From: DASSWG01 sp041689995 | Lineage (GTDB): Bacteria > Bacteroidota > Bacteroidia > Flavobacteriales > Flavobacteriaceae | Length of the DNA: 20,964 bases | Direction of reading: 5' to 3' | NCBI GenBank assembly: GCA_041689995.1 | Contig: JBDNFD010000137.1 | Location: 1-20,964, forward strand | Shown here: in pieces, positions 1-6,510 of the stretch | Layout of the letters: each line of letters starts with the position of its first letter | Position numbering within the stretch: the stretch's first letter is position 1 | The notes under the pieces: model-generated | Database searches by the model: none | What the model was told of the DNA's origin: nothing | The model's input: only the letters and a program-made list of their open reading frames with translations | Translations under genes and position numbers: made by a program

Positions 1-54
1 AAATCGTTAATCCCAAATCGTTAATCTTAAATCGTTAATCTTAAATCGTTAATC
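1..54. repeat. 14-bp tandem repeat, about 3.9 copies, abutting the thiolase start
   Basis: The unit AAATCGTTAATCTT repeats at 1-14 (ending CC instead of TT), 15-28, 29-42 and 43-54 (last copy lacks the final two bases). The array ends three bases before the thiolase ATG, so it forms the whole visible 5' leader. It starts at the window edge and may extend further left. No Shine-Dalgarno sequence is present. Copy-number variation here could alter leader length, but no function is shown by the sequence. Confidence 0.9.
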
Positions 55-57
55 AAA

Positions 58-1263
58 ATGAATTCATACATCATCGACGGCATCCGAACGCCAATTGGAA
101 ATTATAAAGGCACACTTTCTTCTATAAGAACCGACGATCTGGGTGCTTTGGTCATTGCCGAAATCGTAAAACGCAATCCCAACATCCCCAAAGAGATGTA
201 CGATGATGTTATTTTGGGTTGTGCCAATCAAGCGGGGGAAGACAATCGCAATGTGGCACGAATGTGCTCCCTTTTGGCGGGTTTGCCTTTTAGCGTTCCG
301 GGGGAAACCGTGAATCGTTTATGCAGCAGTGGTTTGTCGGCGATGATCCACGCCAATCAGGCCATTAAAGCTGGGGATGGCGATTTGTACATTGCTGGTG
401 GGGTGGAGAATATGACGCGCGGTCCCTACGCCATTGCAAAACCTTCTTCGGCTTTTGGGAATGACGCCAAAATGTACGACACCAGTTTTGGGTGGCGATT
501 TGTTAATCCGAAAATGAAAGAATTATTCGGCACTGAAGGAATGGGCGAAACGGCAGAAAATTTGGTGGAGAAATATAATATTTCCCGCGAAGACCAAGAT
601 TCATTTGCATATCGAAGTCAAATGAAGGCCACAAATGCACAGAAAAACGGGCGTTTGGGAAAAGAAATCGTTCCAGTGGAAATTCCACAAAGAAAAAAAG
701 AATCGATTATTTTTAAAACCGATGAATTCATAAAATCTAACAGCAGTATGGAAGTGTTGGGCAAATTGCGCCCAGCCTTTAAAAAAGATGGGAGTGTGAC
801 CGCTGGAAACTCTTCAGGTTTGAATGACGGTGCTGCCGCGACTATTATTGCTTCGGAAGATGCCGTGAAAAAATATGGGTTGAAACCAATGGCGAAAATT
901 TTAAGTTCTGCGGTAGTTGGCGTTGAACCACGAATTATGGGCATTGGTCCCGTGGAAGCTTCAAACAAAGCCCTAAAAAAGGCCGGTTTGACAATGGAAG
1001 ATATGGATGTCATCGAACTCAACGAAGCTTTTGCTGCACAGAGTTTGGCCTGCATCCGTGCCTGGGGACTAAAAGATGACGACCCGCGCATTAATCCTAA
1101 TGGAGGTGCGATTGCCATCGGTCACCCGCTGGGCGTTACCGGCGCACGGATCGCTTATTCCGCAGCCTTGGAATTACAACTGACCGAAAAAAAATATGCG
1201 CTTATAACAATTTGTGTTGGAGTTGGACAAGGGTATGCCGCAGTGATCGAAAATGTTAGTTGA
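58..1263 (+). CDS. paaJ: acetyl-CoA acyltransferase, PaaJ/PcaF-type thiolase
   Basis: A 401-residue type II (degradative) thiolase of normal full length. It would cleave a 3-oxoacyl-CoA with CoA to release acetyl-CoA; in the phenylacetate pathway the substrates are 3-oxo-5,6-dehydrosuberyl-CoA and 3-oxoadipyl-CoA. The nucleophile Cys89 lies in NRLCSSGLSA, the GGVENMTRGP motif is at 114-123, NEAF at 322-325, His356 in GHPLG, and the second catalytic Cys386 in CVGVGQG. The next metabolic gene is paaZ, which supports assignment to phenylacetyl-CoA degradation over general fatty-acid oxidation. Specificity cannot be read from the sequence alone. The start is the first ATG after a tandem repeat. 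Confidence 0.8.
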   Translation: MNSYIIDGIRTPIGNYKGTLSSIRTDDLGALVIAEIVKRNPNIPKEMYDDVILGCANQAGEDNRNVARMCSLLAGLPFSVPGETVNRLCSSGLSAMIHANQAIKAGDGDLYIAGGVENMTRGPYAIAKPSSAFGNDAKMYDTSFGWRFVNPKMKELFGTEGMGETAENLVEKYNISREDQDSFAYRSQMKATNAQKNGRLGKEIVPVEIPQRKKESIIFKTDEFIKSNSSMEVLGKLRPAFKKDGSVTAGNSSGLNDGAAATIIASEDAVKKYGLKPMAKILSSAVVGVEPRIMGIGPVEASNKALKKAGLTMEDMDVIELNEAFAAQSLACIRAWGLKDDDPRINPNGGAIAIGHPLGVTGARIAYSAALELQLTEKKYALITICVGVGQGYAAVIENVS

Positions 1264-1316
1264 TATTCTTTTCTGTTCAATATTCATTTTATATATTTAC
1301 AAAAAATAAATACGAA

Positions 1317-1562
1317 ATGACAACATTCACATCAAGCCTACCAGACGACATTCTGAAACAATTGGCCGAAACCGCCAAAGATCTTAAATTGCCCAAAAAC
1401 AAAATAATTGAAAAAGCATTGAAACTATACCTTCTTGAAATTGAAAAGGCGCAATATGCAAAGTCATTTAGGCGCGCGTCCAAAGACAAAGACACTTTGT
1501 TGATCGCTGAAGAAGGAATGGCTGACTATTTTAAAATGCTTAGGGAATACGACGAAGAATGA
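1317..1562 (+). CDS. MazE-like/ribbon-helix-helix antitoxin
   Basis: An 81-residue protein from the ATG at 1317. An in-frame upstream start at 1260 would overlap the thiolase stop and add a 19-residue hydrophobic leader unlike an antitoxin, so 1317 is preferred. The N-terminal part (about 1-45, with SLPDDILKQLAETAKDLKLPKNKIIEKAL) reads as a ribbon-helix-helix DNA-binding fold: a short beta strand, then two helices. The acidic C-terminus (ADYFKMLREYDEE) is typical of a toxin-binding tail. Its stop overlaps the next start as ATGA with a MazF-type toxin, giving a classic antitoxin-toxin order. It probably represses its own promoter together with the toxin. The family assignment is by pattern and context. 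Confidence 0.75.
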   Translation: MTTFTSSLPDDILKQLAETAKDLKLPKNKIIEKALKLYLLEIEKAQYAKSFRRASKDKDTLLIAEEGMADYFKMLREYDEE

Positions 1563-1891
1563 AACAAGCAGAGATTTGGGAGACATATTTCGATCCGGTC
1601 GAAGGGCAGGAACAATCGGGTCGAAGACCGGCGGTGATCATCAGCGGAGATACAATGAACCATAATTTGAGTTTGGTGATTGTGTGTCCACTAACCTCCA
1701 AAATTCATAAGTACAAAGGAAATCCCATTATTGAACCTTCTTCCGAAAATGGATTGAAAAAAGTTTCGGAAATTTTAGTGTTTCAAACGCGTGCTGTGGC
1801 AAAAAAGCGGTTGCGAAAAAAATTGGGAGTTCTTGATGGCAAAATATTGGATGAAATACACATTTCTCTACATAAAATATTAAAAATTTAA
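1559..1891 (+). CDS. mazF: MazF/PemK-type endoribonuclease toxin
   Basis: A 110-residue protein of normal MazF length. Recognisable features are the N-terminal EIWETYFDPVEGQEQ, then GRRPAVII (residues 21-28, carrying the conserved Arg of the active site), CPLTSK (43-48, with the conserved Ser/Thr), and VFQTRAVAKKRL (74-85). Such toxins cleave single-stranded mRNA at short motifs and are neutralised by the upstream antitoxin. The start codon overlaps the antitoxin stop by four bases, implying translational coupling. The pair sits between thiolase and paaZ, reading in the same direction, so it may be co-transcribed with the catabolic genes. Confidence 0.88.
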   Translation: MKQAEIWETYFDPVEGQEQSGRRPAVIISGDTMNHNLSLVIVCPLTSKIHKYKGNPIIEPSSENGLKKVSEILVFQTRAVAKKRLRKKLGVLDGKILDEIHISLHKILKI

Positions 1892-1914
1892 TTCTATAGG
1901 ATCAAATAGATAAG

Positions 1915-4452
1915 ATGAAAATACAAAACTACGTAACTGGCCAATGGCTGGACGGAAAAGGCGAAGGAACTCCTATTTTTGATTCCGTTACCGGGGAACA
2001 TTTTACCAATGTCACAGCTGAAGGATTAGACATTCCCGAAATCTTGCAATACGGCCGAGAAAAAGGTGAAGCACTTCGAAAAATGACCTTTCAAGAGCGT
2101 GGGAATATGCTGAAAAAATTGGCGTTCTATTTACAAAAACAAAAACATAAATTTTACGAAGTAAGCTTTCGTACTGGAGCGACGAAGGTGGACAGTTGGA
2201 TCGACATTGAAGGTGGATTTGGAAACCTGTTCGCCAATGCTTCTCTTCGGAAATTATTCCCTAATCAGCCTTTTGACGTGGAAGGGGAGCCAATCGATTT
2301 ATCACACGGCGGAAAATTTATGGCCCACCATATTTTGGTGCCAAAAGAAGGCGTGGCAATTCACATAAATGCTTTTAATTTTCCCGTTTGGGGAATGTTG
2401 GAAAAATGCGCCGTCAACTGGATGGCTGGGATGTCGGCAGTAGTAAAACCCGCCTCCAATACAGGATATTTGACCGAAACGGTGGTGCGTGAAATCATTG
2501 CCTCAGGAATCTTGCCCGAAGGGTCTTTGCAACTCATCAGCGGTTCGGCTCGAAATATTTTGGATACCGTGCAATCTCAGGATGTTGTCACATTTACCGG
2601 TTCCGCTTCCACCGGAAAATTGTTGAGATCCCATCCACAATTGCTCAAAGAATCAGTGCCGTTCACCATGGAAGCCGATTCATTGAACGCTTCCATTTTG
2701 GGTGAAGATGCTATTCCCGGAACTCCGGAATTCGATTTGTTCATCAAGGAAGTACGTAACGAAATGACCGTGAAATGTGGACAGAAATGTACCGCCATTC
2801 GACGTGTTATCGTTCCGGAAAATTTACTGGAAGATGTACAAATTGCTTTGGGAAAAGCCTTGGACAAAGTGACTATTGGTGATCCACGGCTGAAGGAAGT
2901 CCGTATGGGCGCGATGGTGAGTAAAGATCAAGTCGCTGAGGTGCGCGAACGCATACAGGAAATGACAAAGACCGCAGAAATCGTTTATGGCGATTTGGAT
3001 AAAATAAATCCTATAATCGGTGCTGATGCTGAAAAAGGAGCTTTTATGAGCCCGATTTTACTCCGAGAGGATTTTCCTTTGAAGAATACTGCGGTGCACG
3101 AAACAGAAGCCTTTGGGCCAGTGAGTACAATTATGCCGTATAAATCGATGGATGAAGCGGTGCAACTTTCGAAAATGGGAAAAGGTTCGCTCGTTAGTTC
3201 CATTGCGACCAACAATGACAAAATAGCAAAAGAATATACGATTCGCGCAGCTTCGCATCATGGACGGATTTTGGTTTTGAACCGCGAAAGCGCCAAACAA
3301 AGTACCGGGCACGGCTCGCCTTTGCCAGCTTTAATTCACGGTGGACCCGGACGTGCCGGCGGCGGTGAAGAAATGGGCGGAAAACGCGGAATTAAACATT
3401 ATATGCAGCGTTGTGCCATTCAGGGTTCGCCAACGACTTTGACTGAAATTACCGGAATTTATCAACCCAATGCCGATTATGTGGAGACAGAAAAACATCC
3501 ATTTGCATATCATTGGGAAGACATTCAACCTGGAATGTCATTGAAAACCCATAACCGAACGCTGACGGATACCGATATTATAAATTTCGGGAACCTAACG
3601 TGGGACCATTTTTATGCCCATACCGACATTACTTCCTTGGAAGGAAGTATTTTCGAACAACGCACCGCGCATGGATATTTAATTATTTCCGCGGCTGCGG
3701 GATTGTTTGTGTATCCAAATAAAGGGCCAGTTGCTGCAAATTATGGTTTAGAAGAAATCCGGTTCTTACGGCCTTTGTACCACAACGATACTATTCACGT
3801 GCGCTTGACCTGCAAAGAGAAAGTGGATCGTGACCAAAAAGGGAAGGAGTTACCAAGTGGAATCGTAAAATGGTTTGTGGAGGTTTTTGACACGAATGTC
3901 ACATCGAGCATGGTCGGGAAGGACGAGAATGATAAAGAACCACTCGTCGCCATCGCCACTATTTTAACGATGGTTCAGAAAAAACAAACAAGATTTGTGG
4001 AAATTGACAAAGAGACCGTTGAAAAATGTTTGGAGAAATTAACCGAGGAAACCAAACCCAATTGGGGCATAATGACACCACAATCTATGGTGGAGCATTT
4101 GGAACTTGGCTATAAAATTGCTGCAGGCGAATTTCAAGACTTTGAAATTTCTACCCCTGAAAAGTACATTGAAGAAACACAGGATACACTTTGGAACTAT
4201 GAACCGATGCCGAAAAACTATGATTTTCCATTGGCAAAAAAAGGGAAATCGGAAGAGCTAAAGCATGAAAATTTGAAAGTTGCCAAAACGGAAATGCTGA
4301 AAGCACGAAAAGCCTATTTGGAGTATTATGAAGAAAATCCAGATGCACTGAATAAAAATCCTGTTTTTGGATATTTGAATAAATTTGAATGGCAACTTTT
4401 GGAACGAAAACATCTGAACCATCATTTCAAACAATTCGATCTTTTGGACTGA
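1915..4452 (+). CDS. paaZ: PaaZ: bifunctional aldehyde dehydrogenase / MaoC-type enoyl-CoA hydratase with extra C-terminal DinB-like domain
   Basis: An 845-residue protein. Residues 1-515 are an aldehyde dehydrogenase with NAFNFPVWG (152-160), FTGSA (227-231), general-base Glu253 in MEADS and nucleophile Cys292 in GQKCTAIRR. Residues 530-690 are a MaoC-like hydratase domain with the PaaZ-type Asp564-x4-His569 pair in WDHFYAH. In PaaZ the hydratase opens oxepin-CoA and the dehydrogenase oxidises the resulting aldehyde. The canonical enzyme is about 680 residues. The remaining ~150 residues resemble a DinB/DUF1569 helical bundle, with MVEHL (His728) and RKHLNHHFKQFDLL (His833, His836, His837) as possible metal ligands. 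The gene starts 23 bases after mazF. The first two domains are secure; the third is called by motif. Confidence 0.9.
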   Translation: MKIQNYVTGQWLDGKGEGTPIFDSVTGEHFTNVTAEGLDIPEILQYGREKGEALRKMTFQERGNMLKKLAFYLQKQKHKFYEVSFRTGATKVDSWIDIEGGFGNLFANASLRKLFPNQPFDVEGEPIDLSHGGKFMAHHILVPKEGVAIHINAFNFPVWGMLEKCAVNWMAGMSAVVKPASNTGYLTETVVREIIASGILPEGSLQLISGSARNILDTVQSQDVVTFTGSASTGKLLRSHPQLLKESVPFTMEADSLNASILGEDAIPGTPEFDLFIKEVRNEMTVKCGQKCTAIRRVIVPENLLEDVQIALGKALDKVTIGDPRLKEVRMGAMVSKDQVAEVRERIQEMTKTAEIVYGDLDKINPIIGADAEKGAFMSPILLREDFPLKNTAVHETEAFGPVSTIMPYKSMDEAVQLSKMGKGSLVSSIATNNDKIAKEYTIRAASHHGRILVLNRESAKQSTGHGSPLPALIHGGPGRAGGGEEMGGKRGIKHYMQRCAIQGSPTTLTEITGIYQPNADYVETEKHPFAYHWEDIQPGMSLKTHNRTLTDTDIINFGNLTWDHFYAHTDITSLEGSIFEQRTAHGYLIISAAAGLFVYPNKGPVAANYGLEEIRFLRPLYHNDTIHVRLTCKEKVDRDQKGKELPSGIVKWFVEVFDTNVTSSMVGKDENDKEPLVAIATILTMVQKKQTRFVEIDKETVEKCLEKLTEETKPNWGIMTPQSMVEHLELGYKIAAGEFQDFEISTPEKYIEETQDTLWNYEPMPKNYDFPLAKKGKSEELKHENLKVAKTEMLKARKAYLEYYEENPDALNKNPVFGYLNKFEWQLLERKHLNHHFKQFDLLD

Positions 4453-4462
4453 ATTGTTTGAA

Positions 4463-4482
4463 TTTCCCGCCTTCGCGGTAAT
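4463..4482 (-). repeat. dispersed palindromic repeat, imperfect copy 1
   Basis: The sequence TTTCCCGCCTTCGCGGTAAT is a degenerate copy of the palindrome seen perfectly at 6116 and 7082. The two arms flank a CTTC loop, and one internal stem pair is lost (GGG changed to GGT), with imperfect outer ends. Here it lies 10 bases after the paaZ stop and could act as a weak transcript-end hairpin. The orientation is set by the loop (GAAG on the opposite strand). Confidence 0.7.
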
Positions 4483-4508
4483 AAGAAAAATCAAGTTTAA
4501 ATAAAAAG

Positions 4509-4528
4509 ATTCCTGCCTTAGCGGGAAA
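4509..4528 (-). repeat. dispersed palindromic repeat, imperfect copy 2
   Basis: The sequence ATTCCTGCCTTAGCGGGAAA is a second member of the same family, 26 bases after copy 1 and in the same orientation, ending 5 bases before the enoyl-CoA hydratase ATG. One stem pair is G-T. The two copies with only AT-rich sequence between them could be the remains of a collapsed cassette like that at 6116-6547; that is an inference. Confidence 0.7.
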
Positions 4529-4533
4529 TAAAT

Positions 4534-5289
4534 ATGAAACAAGAACCTTACGTAAAAAGAGACCTAAAGAATAACATCGTCACCATCGAATTTTTTCATC
4601 CTGCACACAACAGTTTACCGGGGGATATTTTAGGAAAACTAACCGAAACTATCACTGAAGCCGGAAAGAATAAGGATGCGAAAGTCATCATTCTCAAAAG
4701 TGGGGGTGACCGCACTTTTTGTGCCGGGGCGAGTTTTGAGGAATTGATTTCCATAAAAAATGAAGAAGAAGGCAGAACCTTTTTTAGCGGTTTTGCCAAT
4801 GTCATCAACGCGATGCGCAAATGCCCGAAATTCATTATCGGTCGCGTGCAAGGAAAAGCCGTCGGCGGTGGCGTTGGGGTAGCTTCAGCAATTGATTATT
4901 GCATGGCCACTAAATTTGCTTCCATCAAACTGAGCGAGCTGAATTTGGGTATCGGTCCGTTTGTGGTTGGTCCGGCGGTAGCGCGTAAATTGGGTGATAG
5001 TGGAATGTCGCAAATCGCCATTGATGCCAATTCGTTTTATTCAGCGGAATGGGCAATGCAAAAAGGCTTGTACACGAAAATTTTTGATTCCACTGAAGAG
5101 CTGGACGAAGCTGTGCAAAAATTCGCCGAAAACTTGTGTGATTATAATCCTGAAGCCGTTAAAGAAATGAAGCGAATGTTCTGGCACGGCGCCGAAGATT
5201 GGGATGAATTGTTATTGGAGCGCGCTAAGATTAGTGGGCGGTTGGTGTTGAGCGAATTTACGAAAGAGAAACTAAAAAAGTTCAAGTAG
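4534..5289 (+). CDS. enoyl-CoA hydratase/isomerase family protein (crotonase fold), phenylacetate-cluster type
   Basis: A 251-residue crotonase-fold protein of normal length. Oxyanion-hole segments are visible at FCAGASFEEL (62-71) and GKAVGGGVGVAS (107-118). One candidate acid/base residue, Glu135 in KLSELNLGIGP, matches the second catalytic Glu of classical hydratases. The position of the first Glu (usually GGGCEL) is occupied by VGV, so it may be an isomerase or another crotonase-family reaction instead of a standard hydratase. Its place after paaZ suggests a PaaF-, PaaG- or PaaB-like step on a ring-derived CoA ester. The exact reaction cannot be decided from sequence, so no symbol is given. 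Confidence 0.82.
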   Translation: MKQEPYVKRDLKNNIVTIEFFHPAHNSLPGDILGKLTETITEAGKNKDAKVIILKSGGDRTFCAGASFEELISIKNEEEGRTFFSGFANVINAMRKCPKFIIGRVQGKAVGGGVGVASAIDYCMATKFASIKLSELNLGIGPFVVGPAVARKLGDSGMSQIAIDANSFYSAEWAMQKGLYTKIFDSTEELDEAVQKFAENLCDYNPEAVKEMKRMFWHGAEDWDELLLERAKISGRLVLSEFTKEKLKKFK

Positions 5290-5331
5290 TGATGAGCGGT
5301 GTGTGGTCTGGTTTTTTGGAATTGAAAAAAT

Positions 5332-5538
5332 ATGAATATAAAAAGTGTACATTATTTCAAATTTGAGAATTTGAATGTGTATCAAAATACAATTTTGTTT
5401 GAAGATGAAAAAAATAGAAAACAGATTACAGAAATCTCAAAAATGATTTCAGGATTAATAAAACACTTGAATAACAAGAATAAAAATAAAAAAAATCAAC
5501 TCACCACATACCTCTCAAAACACATCACTGAAATATGA
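5332..5538 (+). pseudogene. remnant of a four-helix-bundle (23S rRNA intervening-sequence type) protein with a central deletion
   Basis: A 68-residue ORF. Its N-terminus, FKFENLNVYQ, matches the usual opening of the four-helix-bundle protein family (TIGR02436 type, about 115-120 residues). Its later segment, ITEISKMISGLIKHLNNK, matches the usual last helix. The two middle helices (roughly 60-75 residues) are missing, so the product is probably not functional. The last bases overlap the following paaY start as ATGA. Flanking DNA shows partial inverted repeats (AGTGATG at 5288 against CATCACT at 5523-5529, plus a GTGGT-rich block), suggesting a decayed mobile cassette. Family recognition is from memory of the family's ends, so confidence is moderate. 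Confidence 0.55.
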
Positions 5539-6146
5539 TTTATGCATTCAAAAACCTCATTCCCGTCATCCACGAAAGCAGTTTCGTCCATCCACTAGCG
5601 GCGGTCACTGGCAATGTGATAATCGGTAAAAACTGTTATATTGGACCGGGGGCTGCAATCCGTGGCGATTGGGGCGAAATAATTTTGGAAGATGGCGTGA
5701 ACGTACAAGAAAATTGCACGGTACATATGTTCCCGGGGAAAAGCATTGTTTTGGAAGAAAGTGCACATATCGGCCATGGCGCCATTATCCACGGTGCGAA
5801 TATTGGACGAAATGTTTTGGTGGGAATGAACTCCGTAATTATGGATGGTGTCGAAATTGGTTCGGAAAGTATTATTGGCGCGATGGCTTTTGTAAAAGCC
5901 GAAACCAAAATCCCACGCAGAAGTTTGGTAGTCGGCAATCCAGCAAAAATCATCAAAGAAGTTTCAGATGAAATGATCGAATGGAAAACCGCCGGAACAA
6001 AATTATATCAACGATTGCCGGCTGACTGCCACGAAAGTTTAAAGGAAGTGGAACCCTTGCGGGAAATTCCAAAAAACCGACCTTTGCAGGAAGATTTTTA
6101 TAAGACGTTAAATGAATTCCTGCGAAGGCAGGAATCTCATGATTAG
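5535..6146 (+). CDS. paaY: PaaY-type gamma-carbonic-anhydrase-like hexapeptide-repeat protein
   Basis: A 203-residue left-handed beta-helix protein of the gamma-carbonic-anhydrase/PaaY family. Hexapeptide repeats run from about residue 20 to 135. The three histidines expected to bind the metal are His64 (in CTVHMF), His81 and His86 (in AHIGHGAIIHG). PaaY is known as a thioesterase that rescues dead-end CoA esters in phenylacetate degradation, and the neighbours fit that role. The ATG at 5535 overlaps the previous ORF's stop. The final residues FLRRQESHD are encoded by a palindromic repeat at 6116-6135 and the bases after it, so the natural C-terminus appears to have been replaced by repeat sequence. 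Confidence 0.8.
   Translation: MIYAFKNLIPVIHESSFVHPLAAVTGNVIIGKNCYIGPGAAIRGDWGEIILEDGVNVQENCTVHMFPGKSIVLEESAHIGHGAIIHGANIGRNVLVGMNSVIMDGVEIGSESIIGAMAFVKAETKIPRRSLVVGNPAKIIKEVSDEMIEWKTAGTKLYQRLPADCHESLKEVEPLREIPKNRPLQEDFYKTLNEFLRRQESHD
6116..6135 (+). repeat. dispersed palindromic repeat, perfect copy, left end of GIY-YIG cassette
   Basis: The sequence ATTCCTGCGAAGGCAGGAAT has two perfect 8-bp arms around a GAAG loop. It lies inside the 3' end of paaY, encoding part of its last residues, and 20 bases before the GIY-YIG start. It is in inverted orientation relative to the copy at 6528-6547 on the other side of that gene. Confidence 0.92.
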
Positions 6147-6155
6147 AACTTGAGA

Positions 6156-6494
6156 ATGGGATATTATATCTATATCATGTCAAATAGAGCCAACGGGGTA
6201 CTTTATATTGGAGTAACCAATAATCTGGATGCACGTGTGCAGGAACATAAAACAAAAGTATTTAAAAAATCATTCACTGCACGTTACAATTGTGACAAAT
6301 TGGTGTATTTTGAGGAGCATAAAAATGGTGCCGAAGCCTCGATACGTGAGAAACAGATGAAAAAATGGAAGCGTGAATGGAAAGTAAATTTGATAGAAGA
6401 CATGAACCCCGATTGGTTTGATTTAAGTATCAACTGGAATAGTGAGGATTTGATCTACAAAACAAATCGATTCCCGTTTAAAGAAAATATGTGA
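6156..6494 (+). CDS. small GIY-YIG nuclease family protein
   Basis: A 112-residue single-domain GIY-YIG protein from the ATG at 6156 (a TTG two codons upstream is less likely). The motif appears as YYIYIM (residues 3-8) followed by VLYIGVT (15-21). Then come Arg27 and His31 in ARVQEH, and a conserved acidic segment, EASIREKQMKKWKR, with Glu65 as the likely metal ligand. This is the short stand-alone YhbQ-like form, usually a DNA structure or homing-type nuclease of unknown cellular role. It has no metabolic link to its neighbours. It is bracketed by inverted copies of a palindrome, which suggests a mobile unit dropped between paaY and the E2 gene. Confidence 0.88.
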   Translation: MGYYIYIMSNRANGVLYIGVTNNLDARVQEHKTKVFKKSFTARYNCDKLVYFEEHKNGAEASIREKQMKKWKREWKVNLIEDMNPDWFDLSINWNSEDLIYKTNRFPFKENM

Positions 6495-6510
6495 ATTTAA
6501 AAACAAGATT

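Noticed and set aside
1..54. Possible CRISPR-like array
   Set aside because: The 14-bp units are directly adjacent with no spacers and there are no cas genes, so it is a simple tandem repeat.
618..1118. 166-residue open frame on the - strand within the thiolase gene
   Set aside because: It lies fully inside a well-supported thiolase gene and has no recognisable motif or own context.
1260..1316. Longer antitoxin start at 1260
   Set aside because: It would overlap the thiolase stop and add a hydrophobic leader not expected in an antitoxin; the ATG at 1317 fits better.
1315..1891. A duplicated host-gene end around MazEF, like that around VapBC
   Set aside because: The thiolase 3' end and the sequence before paaZ show no similarity by eye.
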